Below, piece by piece: positions 1-11,366 of a stretch of DNA of 64,000 bases. Positions within the stretch are counted from its first letter, which is position 1. Each line of letters opens with the position of its first letter. Both the position numbers and the translations under genes were made by a program. The stretch is from assembly GCA_914767715.1 (NCBI GenBank), contig OU612072.1, positions 310,001 to 374,000 of the forward strand, written 5' to 3'. The notes below the pieces were generated by a model, which did not search any database, was not told the DNA's origin, and worked only from the letters and a program-made list of their open reading frames with translations. Source of the stretch: Membranipora membranacea. Taxonomy: Eukaryota > Bryozoa > Gymnolaemata > Cheilostomatida > Membraniporidae.

Positions 1-945
1 TATATATATGATTGATTTCAGCAAATTATATTACTTTATGAGCAGAGTAAACAGCTCCATCAACAAACGGTCTAAAAAAATTGAGAGTTTAGCTCTAGTT
101 AGTAACCATTCATAAAACTAGAAATATGCGAAGAAAAACTAAAGGTGAGTGGCTGTAAAATATCTGAAATTCAGCATGATTATATTTTAGTTTAACAGAG
201 CTTGAAACTTAGTGGATCATACATACAAATCTTCAACATCGAGTTACAACTACATCATACAACTGCTAATGAGTCTATTAGTTTTGGTCAAGCTTGATAT
301 CAAATGCATATAGACTCACAACGAGGCCTGATTTCCTTTGTTTTAACCAAATCCTCTTTGTAGGGCCAATCACTATGTCCTTGTTCTGTGCAGCGTACAG
401 TAAACCCATCTCTATCTGCAGGACTTGTAGTGTATGATCCACCAGGTAATGAAGTCACTTCTCCAGATTATCTGACTAGTTCTGTAGCGAACATTAGAAT
501 TTCATCATCAGAAAACTTGCATATCAAGGCAATCACAAACCTATCTTGTTATCACCAGCTTCGCACATTTGGCAAGTAAGAGCCGAGACAAAATTTGTCA
601 TCAAATTTTATATCATTATTGTTGTCTTGATTTTCGCACAGCATGGACCAAACAGGCAGAGATATAACGAGTGAGTGTTTATCTTTTATAAAGTGATAAA
701 CTCACCATATCTTACATTGACTTGTCATCAGATGTTTGTAGAACCAAATTACTTATCTAAGTCATAGTTTAGTGCTAAGGGACTTATTATAATGATAGCT
801 ATAGTACCATAGTCAATCTAATGTAAAAAATCCTGTTTAATAAAGATATGAGGGGGAAACGCTTTGTTATGCCGGCAGTTTTCTTCATAAAACTAAAAAC
901 CTTTATTAAGGGGGACCTTTGACAATTGAAAAACATTGAGGAGTT
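1..945 (-). pseudogene. Broken copy of receptor exon 'Y' with flanking introns
   Basis: Read on the minus strand, this is a close inverted copy of 33172-34110. It contains a 162-nt exon (320-481) with an AG acceptor and a GTGAGT donor, both phase 1, like the Y exon of the two receptor genes (half of an Ig-like domain, core S-Y-T-T-S-P-A-D-R-D-G-F-T-V-x-C-T). Here the codon that is GAA in the plus-strand copy is TAA (near 469), so the exon carries a premature stop. No adjoining receptor exons follow in order. The copy runs off the left edge of the window. It is a relic produced by duplication, not a working gene. Confidence 0.75.
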
Positions 946-1640
946 CTCATGACCTTTGAGCCTTTTAGCTTCATTTGTGTCCCTAGGTAGTTTCTTGGCT
1001 CTATTCTGTACTCTAGATTATACTGGGATGTTTAAAGTGATACAAATTTTCAAAGGCTAAACTACGGCTTTGAAGGGAGCTTGGAATTTACTTTGCTAAG
1101 ATATCAGCCTATTAATTGAACATTTCTGAGTCTGTAATCGGTATGTTGATTTCGACTACATGTATGATCACTATGTAGATTGTACTTTTTAAATTAATTA
1201 ATTTCCCACAAAAGCAGCAAGCTGACACATTGTTATGCTGTTTACATTCTTAGGCTCAGTTGAAAGGCACTGGAGGAAACTCACAACATACTTGAGCGCA
1301 AAAAGAGTGTACATAAAATGTATGATTGGATAAGTTGGTAATGATTTAGATTATGATATTATTCTTCTTAAATTAATCGAGTATCCAAACAATGGACTGA
1401 TTTAGATACTACTTAATGGTTCTAAGACCAAGGAAATGCTTTCCTCTGCTCAACATCACAAACCTGATTATCCTAAACTGATTCTAGATGGCACCGATAT
1501 ATTGTTTTTTGAAAAAGCAATATACCTTTTGTAGACATTGACAACCAACTTAGATTTAATAATAGATATAATAGACTATTTTGACTCTCAAATTGAGTGG
1601 GACTTTAGACCTTAATTCAGTTTTTATGTTGTTGATATCC
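946..1640. other. Intergenic, no gene recognised
   Basis: No open frame with recognisable motifs is visible on either strand. The right half may be the decayed 5' part of the LINE that follows, but I could not recover endonuclease motifs. Confidence 0.4.
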
Positions 1641-3060
1641 TGCCCGTAGTAGATAACCAATCTGATCCGGACAAAATCTCTTCACAAGTGATAAAAAACA
1701 AAGCTTATTATCTTCCCAATTTTGGTATATCTTGTAAATTTAGTCATGGTAAACTCTACATTCCCAGACTGGCTAAAAATTGCACGAGTGACACCCATCT
1801 CGAAAGAAAGGCAAAAAAAGTGTTTATTACTATCGCCCACTATCAATCTTAAGCACTTATTCTAAAATTGGTAAACAAATTCTTAGTGACCAGATCATTG
1901 ATTTTTTAGAGACCAACTCAATTTTAACCGACTGTCACTAGTATAAACAAGCTCATGGAACAATTGTATGAAAGTTTTAACAGATGCAACGACACAGTTG
2001 GAATATTGTTAGATTTTTCAAAGGCGTTTGATGCTATTGATCATGAAATTTTAGTCCAAAAGGTACCATACAATGAATTTTTACCCTGTGCTACATTCTC
2101 ATAGAAAATTACCTCAATAACCGAAAACAATATGTTATTGTAAATACTGCAGTACCTCAGTACCGTGACATAAACATAGGAGTACCCCATGGTTCAAACC
2201 TTGGGCCACTATTATTTTTTATTCATATGAACGACCTCTTAAAATGCAGCGCTTGCATTAAATCACATAATGTATGTAGGACACACTAATATATTTTGTA
2301 CAGACCATGCTATTTTACGACAAGAATGGAACAGTAAAACAGTGGAACAGTGAAAGTAGACAATTGGTGCTTACCAGATAAACTTGCACTTCACTATTCC
2401 AAAACATTTCATGTAATTTTTAAATCCAAAAGAAAAGCTATCAGTTCCAATGATCATGTCATCAAACTGAATACTCTTGAGCTGAAAAAGAATCTCAATT
2501 TTTAGGTATTATCCTTGATTCAAATAATATTACTTCTAATTCACACATATATGAATTGTGCAAAAATTTAAATTTGGTTGTGATAATGATGTGTGTAGTA
2601 AGGCCATAATTGAACAAAAAAACAATGATTGAACTATATTACTCATTTTTTTACCTGTACCTGCTCTATGGAACAGAGTTCTGGGGCCATACCTCTGATA
2701 ATGACCGAAAACGAGTGATAGTCCTCCAAAAGATTAAGAGTAATTTTAAAGAACAAAAAAACCAGAGACCATGTTTCAACCCTTTTTAAGACTTTAAATA
2801 TAATGCCTTTGAATATTTTACTCCAATGGTGCTCTTTAAAACTGTGTTTAAGAACATTTTCCAATGAGTTTATTAAGTCTCTGAAATCAGACCATGATAA
2901 CAATACTAGATCAAACAATTTACAAAGGAAAAATACCAAAAACAAGCAAGGTGAGAGGACCCTGTTGTGCCATGGTGTCATCCTATACAACAGGTACCTT
3001 ATGGGAGTGGAGACATGTACTCAGTCTAGTTCCTTGGGTGACCTAGGTGGGATGGGGGTT
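1640..3060 (+). mobile_element. Decayed LINE retrotransposon, reverse transcriptase region
   Basis: Fragments in shifting plus-strand frames match the order of a non-LTR reverse transcriptase. Near 1835 there is an R-P-L-S-I-L-S-like block. Near 2000-2050 is the motif L-L-D-F-S-K-A-F-D-A-I-D-H (catalytic block A). Near 2170-2240 is I-G-V-P-H-G-S-N-L-G-P-L-L-F (the usual GxPQGSxLGPLLF block). Around 2890-2985 is the typical C-terminal N-N-T-R-S...I-L-Y-N stretch. The YADD catalytic block is not readable. Multiple stops and frameshifts show it is dead. It belongs to the APE-type (CR1/Jockey/L2-like) group by motif style; the clade is not resolved. Confidence 0.8.
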
Positions 3061-3326
3061 TGATTGTGTGTAGTCTGCAGATGTTTTGCTCGCTCGCTTC
3101 CCTGTGAGTGTGACGTTGAGCATCCTAGCCAGGAAGTCTTTGTTCTAGCCTCGTACTATCTGACTGTCCCATTCCTTTTTAATATTTTGTATACCTTTGA
3201 CACCGTTTTACTCATTCTAGTTTCTATAGTAAGCATTAAAACATGGAAAAACAATGTGAAAATGCTGTTCGCTAAATTACTCACCTTTAACAATTCCGAT
3301 TGTTAGAGATGACTCGGAGGTCTCAC

Positions 3327-3665
3327 CATTGATGATGTCATAGCACATGAAATGAGCAAGGACATCTCCTGAGTAACGTTTAATTCTATAATGATAGTGT
3401 GATCATGACCCGGTACATCACACCCAAATGGAATGAGCAAAATGAACCCGACAATTGATGAGTGGAACCACACGCTCTGCCTGGCTGGCAGTTGACAACC
3501 AACATAATTATAATTGTCATGACCATCCGCGATCACCCTAACACCGAAGTCGTAGCTTGCTCGGGGTTCTGGGAGTTCAGAATATTTACGTGTTACTGTG
3601 AGTGGCTGGCCTATATAGAAACTCTCATCTGTAATAGTTTCAGCATTGAAGGTGACCTTGTATAA
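3327..3665 (-). pseudogene. Diverged Ig-like exon of the receptor family
   Basis: The minus-strand frame is open across 3303-3788, and its middle aligns with the first Ig exon of the two receptor genes. It has Y-I-G-Q-P-L-T-V-T at the place of Y-L-G-E-P-L-T-I-T, then S-E-L-P, a C-D-V-P segment where the paralogs have C-N-L-P, and N-V-T-Q-E-M-S where they have N-I-T-Q-E-L-S, ending S-C-A. A GTGAGA donor follows at 3327. Two features argue against function: the first Ig cysteine is Arg (TGT to CGT), and the donor phase is 0 rather than the phase 1 of the paralogs. No neighbouring receptor exons are seen in order. It could be an exon of a diverged gene, but more likely an isolated relic. Confidence 0.6.
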
Positions 3666-3788
3666 AAAGTTCAATACTATTATTATCAGAGGGAGGCCAT
3701 TCCCCAAGGTTTGTTGGTCATGTATGCGCTGCCTCATCCTGTATATTCCATCAATCAACCATATCAAGTTCAGATGTCGTGTGCGCAA

Positions 3789-5055
3789 TTAAAAAGTTCA
3801 TTCTCCGCTTTTATATGAGGAGCAGTAGTGACTGTTTATATGAAGATGGAGTGTTGAGGCTGAATCGTGTGATACACAGCCTGGTTAAATTTCTCGTCCA
3901 ATAATCTGCTCAGAAAGTGGGTGAAACAAATCTGATTTTATTCAAAACTGCCCATTTTCAGGGATACCTGTGCGTGTGATTTAATTATCCATGATAATAA
4001 GATAGGCTAATGAGTTGCTGGCGCTGTGTTTCCAGCCAATCAGCTTCATAACAAACCCAAATCTGACCCTCTGGGACCACCAGAAGATTTGTGATAATGT
4101 GTTGGAGTACTCGCTTGAATGGGGAGTGTTTCAGATGTTTCAGAGGATAGTGGTGGGGCGAGCACGCCTGCAAGCTCTTCAAGCAAGCGGGGGCTTATGT
4201 CATCAAGTCCTGTGGCCTTGTATAGATTCAGCTGTTGGAGTTGTGCTTTAACTCCGTCAGTATTGATGGTGATCTTACGGCATGTCGCTGAAAGGTGGTG
4301 GATTTTCTTGTTCTTACTATATGATAATGAAAATGGATCTCAGCGTGCTCCAAAAAGAAGGAGTGAAACTGCGTTGTCTTTTGTCAGTGCAACATCGCTT
4401 CGACTTGAAATACTGCTGTTGTTTGTGTTGAGTCATCCATAGTAATTATATTGTGTAGTTTTTCAAGTGGGAACCGACAAGTTTAATTAAAGATAATTTA
4501 TATCTCTGATAGGATGATATTAAGAGATTATTTCTGGATTCCAGTCTTAGTTGGTATCAGATAAGATAATATACCATGATGGTCATCATTAGTTGATGAT
4601 AGACTGCATGTTGGAGATGTAGAACATCTTCAACTCGGTTGTTTTGAATGTTCTCGTTAGGAAATGTTATGCGTTACAATTTTATACAACTTTATCAACA
4701 TTATGAATAAAATATAGCCTATTATTTGAGATAACTCCTAAGAATTCGATAATAATGGTTGGCTCAGAAGTTTTCCCAAATTGATTATAAGTAAGCAGAT
4801 AGGAACTGGACCTCCTGGTAAAATATTAGTTTTAGACCCTCTGATATATTTGAAGGCGGTTTTCTCAACTACTTACAAATCAAATATAATAGAGCATTTC
4901 TCGAATTATCTAGATCCTACAAGTCTTAAAATAGTCCAAATTAGTGTATGTGTATGTATGTTTGTGTATGTTTATATTTGGTCTCAATCTCTGAGAAATA
5001 AAATTGTCTCTGTAGGGTGTTCTGTAAGAATGATTAAAACTGTTGATAAAAAATA
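3789..5055. other. Intergenic, no gene recognised
   Basis: Open frames here are short and lack recognisable motifs. A TATG/TGTG-rich low-complexity run lies at about 4945-4980. Confidence 0.4.
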
Positions 5056-5954
5056 GACCATAAAAAATACTATTACTTTTTGAAGACACTATTTAGGTAA
5101 TTGATACATTCTGCTCTAAAACATTTGGCACGGATCTGCACGCGGAACTTGACTGATTGATATCTGCCTGACGGCAGCTGGTTAAGACGGAGTAGTGGTT
5201 CATCTTCGGTGGCAATCATACGGAGGCTCTTTACTTTCAGTATATTGGAGTAAAGGTCCTCTACGGGTGTGAACGTAAGTTCACCTGATAGGTAACCTGC
5301 AGTTCTTATCACAGATTTTAACTTTCTCTTAGAGTCTGCGCTCAGATGACTATAAAGCACAACCAGGTGGTAGGTGATTACTGACTCTATGAAGGACTTG
5401 TAGCAGGTTGTCATTAATTTCTCAGTGACACCGAGATGGTATAGCTTGGCGATTATATGTAGTCTTTGGCGAGCTTTCTCTGTAGTATTCAAGGTGTTCA
5501 GAGTAAAATCCAGTTTGTTGGTAATAATGGTGCCTAAGTATGTAAATTGCTCTACCTGCTCAATTGAAGTATTGTTTACAAGCAGTTGTGGGTAGCTTGG
5601 GTTATCCCTTGCATTGCACATGTCCATTTATTTTGTTTTCTTTGCATTGAGTATTAGGTCATTATCCGCGCACCATGAGTTGATGGTATTAGTCATTGTC
5701 TGAAGTTCAGATGGCTGGTTTTCTGTCAACAATTCAATGATCACAGTGTCGTCGGCATATTTTACTAGTTTGATGTTGCTTGTTGATGGCATATCGACAA
5801 CATAAAAGGAGAATAGCAGTGGGCTGATGACGCATCCCTGAGGGCTTCCAGTTGAAGTGCTCAATGATTTTGAGGTGTTGAGTGATGTAATTACTCGCTG
5901 TGTTCTATTTGTAAGGAAGTTATATAGCCAGTTGATGATGTTAGGATTGATGTT

Positions 5955-6980
5955 CTAGCTATCGAGTTTGCTGATTATTGTGGCAGGATTGATAGTGTTA
6001 AAAGCACTAGAAAAGTCTATAAAAAGAGCTTGGACCCGATTTGTAGCATGGCTGTCAAGATGTTCAGTTACCGAGTCGATCAGAGTGATTAGAGCATCTT
6101 CAGTAGACCTACCAGACTTATAAACAAACTGGGTGGGGTCGTCTAGTAATGGTGAGAGTCGTTTCATAACCAGACGCTCGAGACATTTGCCAACGATGGA
6201 GGTGAGGGCTATCGGCCTAAAATCTTTAGGAACTGATGCCCCTGCACACTTAGGAATAGGTTTGATATTTGCTGTTTTCCAAACTCTAGGCATAACACCT
6301 TCCTGAAGTGATCGATTAAAAAGCAGTGTCAGGGGTTGTGCTAGGGTGGATGCAGCACATTTGAGCATTTTTGCGGTGATGTTGTCTGGACCCGGGTTCT
6401 TACACGTTTGTACATTACATAGAGTTGCATAAACTTCCTCAAAAGAAAAGTCATCAAGAATAGGTTCAAGAGATGGTAAGTCTGGAAACTCACTCTGTTT
6501 GTCAAAACGATTGAAAAAAGCATTCAATACATCAGAATCAAGAGAGCACCCTTTTGCATTACCTTTTAATTTCAAGATTGACTTCAACTGACTCCATGCT
6601 AGTCTACTATTACATTGCATTCTAGTCTCAATGTCTGAGGCATGATTGTGCTTTGCCTCTCTTATGGCTTTCTGGACTTGCCCTTTCAATATGTGGTGTT
6701 CAGCTGAGTTACTTTGGTAAGCCTGGGTTCTCTCACCAATCAGCCGGCTGATTCTAGGAGTCATCCACGTTTTGTTGTTGGCTGGTATGACTAATCGCTT
6801 GGTTGGTATACATGTTTCCATTGAGAAGTTCAGATAGTCTACAAATGTGTCAGTGGCTTCATGTGCATCAGGAGCAGTAAGCAGTTCATCCCAGTTGGTA
6901 TCATCTAGACAGCTTAGTAGCTTATTCATGTTGTCTTCATTCCATATCTGCTTAGTGACTGTAACAGGCTGACTGACCAA
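5955..6980 (-). CDS. LINE reverse transcriptase, N-terminal half (ORF fragment)
   Basis: This 341-residue open frame covers the linker and first half of the reverse transcriptase of the 5.1-7.9 kb LINE. Residues around 90-150 are the basic/helical linker (K-T-W-M-T-P-R-I-S-R). Residues 250-260 read D-F-R-P-I-A-L-T-S-I, and the block-A catalytic Asp lies in F-I-D-F-S-S-A-F-N-T-I near residue 325. It ends at a TAG inside the RT domain, and the YADD half continues in a separate frame at 5864-5628. It would act in target-primed reverse transcription of the element RNA; as it stands it cannot make a full enzyme. Confidence 0.85.
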   Translation of the reverse strand: MVSQPVTVTKQIWNEDNMNKLLSCLDDTNWDELLTAPDAHEATDTFVDYLNFSMETCIPTKRLVIPANNKTWMTPRISRLIGERTQAYQSNSAEHHILKGQVQKAIREAKHNHASDIETRMQCNSRLAWSQLKSILKLKGNAKGCSLDSDVLNAFFNRFDKQSEFPDLPSLEPILDDFSFEEVYATLCNVQTCKNPGPDNITAKMLKCAASTLAQPLTLLFNRSLQEGVMPRVWKTANIKPIPKCAGASVPKDFRPIALTSIVGKCLERLVMKRLSPLLDDPTQFVYKSGRSTEDALITLIDSVTEHLDSHATNRVQALFIDFSSAFNTINPATIISKLDS

Positions 6981-7216
6981 TGCCCTGTGTTTATCTGTTG
7001 GAAGAAGATAGACACATGCATGGTCTGAGTTTCCTAGCTCTGGGAGCTTGATAGATTTGTAACTGTTCTTGATATTCAGGTAGCATTTATCTAGGATTTT
7101 GTTACCTCTGGTGGAACAGGTAACTTGCTGTTTGAAGTGTGGGAGCTGTACATAGGCGCTATTGAAGTCCCCCAGAGCATAGATTGTAGCTGAGGGATTT
7201 CCCTTTTCTAATGTTT

Positions 7217-7700
7217 CTATTGTATCATGGATTTTCTTAACAGTCTCCTTGACAACGCCACTAGAGGGGCGTCAAACAGTGTACAGTATACCATTAACAC
7301 AATAATGCAGGGGATTTCCCTTGGCAACCAGTAGGGTTTTAGTCTGACTGCCATCATCTCCAGGGTGCGCTCTGAATGGGTCGATATGATACTTCCACTG
7401 TCGCACCACTTATCATTAATATAAATTAATAATCCTCCACCTCGATTTTTATTGGTGGTAATGTGGTCCCTATCGCTCCTGAGAGTCCAATATCCATCTA
7501 GAGCTATTTGAGTGTCAAGGATATTAGATGTCAACCATGTTTCTGAGAAAGCAAGCAGGCAGCAATTCTTCAGTTGTTTTGATTGTACTGCTGCCTCTAG
7601 TTCATCTATTTTGTTGTAAATCCTGTTGGTATTAGACAGTAAGATGCTAGGTAAGGCTGACTTTATCTTGTTATTGGAACAGCTGTCCCTGACATTTTGT
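7217..7700 (-). CDS. LINE AP-type endonuclease fragment
   Basis: This is the first enzymatic domain of the 5.1-7.9 kb LINE. From about 7690 the frame reads through N-R-I-Y-N-K-I-D-E-L, then L-L-A-F-S-E-T-W-L (the metal-binding Glu of the APE fold is in the S-E-T-W-L motif), then N-R-G-G-G-L-L-I-Y-I. It breaks near 7260, before the distal H/D catalytic motifs expected near the end of the domain. The family nicks genomic DNA to prime reverse transcription. Truncation makes it non-functional here. Confidence 0.8.
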
Positions 7701-7860
7701 CTGGCTCCTGATCTTCTCCCCCTTTTTTTACTCCATAGAATCTCCGGTGATTGGGATTTTACTAAGTCCTTATATTTACTGTTCCAGAGTTCTTTTTGTA
7801 CAGATTTAGTTCTTCTGCCAATGTGTAGGAGGGATCTATGTTGATGCAGTGAGCTGATGA

Positions 7861-10560
7861 TAGATTGCTATAACTGGTACAAAACAGTTAAAATGCTGAT
7901 AATTACAGGAGCCCTTTCAAAACACGGCCGCCATTTTTCGGCGCCAAATTAATGATGTCTTTCTAATAGATTTGAAAGAACTTAACTTAACTAATAACGA
8001 TAAAGATGCTTTGTGTCAAAAAATGGTTCGGCTGTCATAAATATTCCAAACTCTGAAATTATTATACTATTCCTTGTAGAAAATTTTTGCTTTCCCGAAA
8101 ACAAAAATTGAAGTGCCACCCTGTTTAATGTCATAATTACACAATGCTACAACAAAGTGACGATCTGAGAGTTGAAGCGGTCTTATGCACATATTCTAGA
8201 TCACTTTTCAAGGGGAGATGGTACTCTTGTCTTTAACATTTTTTGAGAATTTTTAAAAGTTTTTGGTGGAGAAAATTGTGCAGAAAATGGCTGTTGTAGC
8301 TGATTAGCTTTCGCCCCTTTGTATTCGATTCGATAGCTGTGTATGTGTGTTTACATGGCTATCCATTTCGTTAGGTTTATTTCTGTATTTCAATGTTCAA
8401 GTCTGGGCTTTTGTTCAAGTCAGTTCACCATGGTCTTGGTGGTACTCTTAAGCTCATAAGTTACGCAAACAGAGTATTTTACAACCGATGGATTCTACCT
8501 TTTCTTGATGGTATGTTATTACACAGATATTTACATATATAAATATATATATATTCCAATTTTCTTCATGCACTTAAAACTACACTGAGTATTGGAATAA
8601 CGCTGCTAAGTCATCAATATTATATGTACGCACCCAGACACGCTGCTCTACACCAAAATTATGATGCGCTAAATTTGCTGCCGATATATGCTGCCGTAAG
8701 CTTAATGACATAATTGTGTTGTGGCTGTTATACACACAACTCAAGCTCGAGACAGCTTCAGCTCCAGCTTGTCTCTCTCAATAGAATATATAATAATTAT
8801 CTTAACATTCGACAACCTACTCTGGTCCCAGCACCTAAGGTAGGGTTTTCGAACATGTTATTAATTAATTGCAATGTAAAAGGAAATGTATATTTTTGTT
8901 TTTATGTATTACATTTGTATTAATAAGGTTTGTATTATTGTTTAATTGTATTGTATTGAACTTGCTGCCAACACATACACACAATTTTCACTCATTTGCT
9001 AGTCTTCTATTTGTTGTTGTTATCTCGTGTTCACGATCTCAAATGGTCTCAAATAAAAGCAAGATCCGTTTAAACCAAGCTGTATAGATCTAAGTAGTAT
9101 GTCTGTCGTAACAGCTGTGCTATTCATTTACTTGTACAAAGCTGTCAACTGTGTGATAATCCTATTTCCCTACACCCCTACCAGCCTGTCTGAATGTGAT
9201 TACGCAAAAAATTTCTAAATTAATTAATAGATATATAATTAATTACTCAATTAATAAATTAATTAATAAATTATCTTAACCTATGTTCTGATGTTGAAAT
9301 ACAACTTTAGTTTGTAGTCTATGTTATGGTATGCAAAAATTAACCTTAAGTGGTGAAATACACATTGAGAATGACCAATGAGTCTAACATTCAAATTGGT
9401 AAAATTTAACTGCAATTTTCGCACATTTTTTTAATGTATTGCCAGTGTACAGCGCTGAATAATTTGTTCAGTTAAAATAAATTGCAGTTTTCTAGATCAA
9501 AATTCAATTTTGCAGACAATCAAGATGCCCAATTTGCCCTAAAAACACAGTATTTGATCTTATGGGAGATATTAGGGGATGGGTTTTGTCAGTAAAACTT
9601 GGTTGCCCGTATTTTTTTTCCAAGACAATTATTGCAATTTCTGCTTCTTGTGAACCTAATTTTGGGTCTTAGCTTCAATTTGAGATTAAGTTTATTGAGG
9701 TGCTATGATCTGACCCGCCCCTAGAGTCGCACACATTCTCCTGGAAAAAAAGTTTTACTTTCTCAAAGTTATTCCCAAAGTTATTGGCATTTTGATTATA
9801 CTGTCAGAGCACATAGCTCTATTAGCAGGCCAAATTTCAGGATGATACCCCCATCAGTTCAAAAGTGCGCACACTGTATACTATCTCCCCTTAAAACTCA
9901 TTACAATAACTTTTCATGAGCTGTTTAAAAAATGTCAAACTTTAACCTCTGTTGCTTCTGCACTGTGTCCTTCCATTGAGTTTTGTATACCCTCTTCAAG
10001 ATTTATCGACGTCATCATAGGCCATTTTATTTTAGATTGAGCAGTGATGATTATTGGAATAATTTTCCCTTGTCAACTAATATATCGCCTTCTTGGGTAT
10101 CGTAGTGATAAACTACTGACTGATACTAGGGGAAGTAAAAAGCAGCTTTTTGAAAATTTTCGGCCATCGGAATGCTGGTTACTCTTTATATCAAATAAGC
10201 ATATTTCCCTGCTGTTGTTTATACTATCTGTTATTTGTAAACTTTCAAACCAACCTCTATAAAAATAAACAAATAAAAAATATATGTCATAGTAGGCCAG
10301 AAGCAGCTATAGCCTAAGTTGTTATGGCACGGACAATGTTTGATGGCAGGATTCTGATCACTTTTTATACTACATCAATATATGTTCTGTAAAATTCACC
10401 GGGTGTACCCAGTTGTAGTGGTCATATTTTGAAAATAAATGGCAATTCGTTTTCAATCTAAATGAAGAGAACATAAATCCTCAAGCTGACCTACTTGTAT
10501 AGAGGACCAATCATCAGTGTGATAATAAAGAAATCTATTTATAAAATACTCAATCACATC
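7861..10560. other. AT-rich intergenic region, no gene recognised
   Basis: Only short open frames without motifs are present. The stretch 9205-9280 is very AT-rich (TTAATTAA-type), and 8530-8560 is a TA run. At about 10090-10180 (+) a short coding-like stretch reads Y-R-S-D-K-L-L-T-D-T-R-G and recurs loosely at 21790 and 44790; I cannot name it. Confidence 0.4.
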
Positions 10561-10569
10561 AACTTGAAT

Positions 10570-11100
10570 CTGGCATTGACATAGCAAATATTAATAATGC
10601 ATCTTTGTACGGTGCTATTGTCTTACGCCCAGCCTTTGTTAAATTTAACTCTCATGCTTTAGCAGATGACATAATACAAGGAAGCATGAACATGTCTAAC
10701 AAAATGACGGTATCACTTTGACTAACATTATGGAGTGTATTATTCACTATGAGAAAGTAGATGAAGCAGCCGAGAGTGTTGTTTTGTCAGCCTCAAAGCT
10801 TGCTGAACTCAAATATGTGGCTAAAGAGTGGGTGAAAACTGGGAAAGAGCCGGAATGCTTCATTGCCAATAATCTATTCTATTGACAATGACAGTCACAA
10901 TGGATGAATGTAGTACCTATAAACACCATCGTCTTTGTATGTTCAGATTTTCTAAATCCAAGCTAGAAAGAGCCAAGGAAAGTGCCATGAAGAGAAAGGT
11001 GTGTATAGAACATGCTCATGATTCAGGATTTACTCTCAAGGTATTAATTGATGACCACGGTGCTGTATGGAAGACCACCTTGTGTTGCTTTGTTTGAACC
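10570..11100 (+). pseudogene. Coding-like fragments upstream of the multi-exon gene
   Basis: Two plus-strand stretches look like protein-coding sequence but do not form a gene model. At about 10719-10882 a frame encodes an Ala/Glu/Lys-rich helical segment (E-K-V-D-E-A-A-E-S-V-V then L-K-Y-V-A-K-E-W). At 10900-11097 another encodes a basic segment with two histidines (Y-K-H-H-R-L-C-M-F-R-F-S). Both end in stops. They might be 5' exons of the 11.4-13.2 kb gene or remains of another ORF of the same mobile unit. No family is recognised. Confidence 0.35.
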
Positions 11101-11156
11101 GATATGAAACTTTGTGTGACATTGCTCTCAGTCAGAGATAGTGTTTGGGCCAAGTA

Positions 11157-11245
11157 GATCATTCTGTGATAAATAAGAGAGTTCTATCAAGGAGTAAAAG
11201 ACTTTTACTCCTTGATAGAACTCTATTATTTATCACAGAATGATC
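11157..11245. repeat. Near-perfect 44-bp-arm palindrome
   Basis: Left arm 11157-11200 and right arm 11202-11245 are reverse complements with a single mismatch (G versus T at the GAGAG/ATAGAG position) and one central base. There is essentially no loop. Such a structure fits a very small foldback/MITE element or the scar of one. It lies between the coding-like fragments and the first recognised exon of the next gene, so it may sit in an intron. Confidence 0.9.
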
Positions 11246-11366
11246 ACAACACTGAATTAAACCATAGTTGGAAAATCTGAGACGCCTTCAATTTTTTTCA
11301 GTCTTGATTGATTGACCCTTGTAATTGCTACTCATTAACCCTGCTCTAATAATATCCTGTTTTAAG

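Larger units (their letters stand above)
5060..7860 (-). mobile_element. Near full-length APE-type LINE retrotransposon, inactivated
   Basis: Reading leftwards from about 7860 the element shows an endonuclease domain (7700-7217), a linker (about 7060-6700), a reverse transcriptase (6600-5640) and a C-terminal region (5627-5073). Endonuclease motifs include S-E-T-W-L and N-R-G-G-G-L-L-I-Y-I. Reverse transcriptase motifs include D-F-R-P-I-A-L-T, F-I-D-F-S-S-A-F-N, S-P-Q-G-C-V-I-S-P-L-L-F and the catalytic Y-A-D-D. Inactivating lesions are visible: a stop with frame change at 5955, an in-frame TAA at 5628-5630 and a break in the endonuclease before 7217. About 2.8 kb is close to the usual length of the endonuclease/RT ORF of CR1- or L2-like elements. 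No separate ORF1 was found. Confidence 0.9.
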
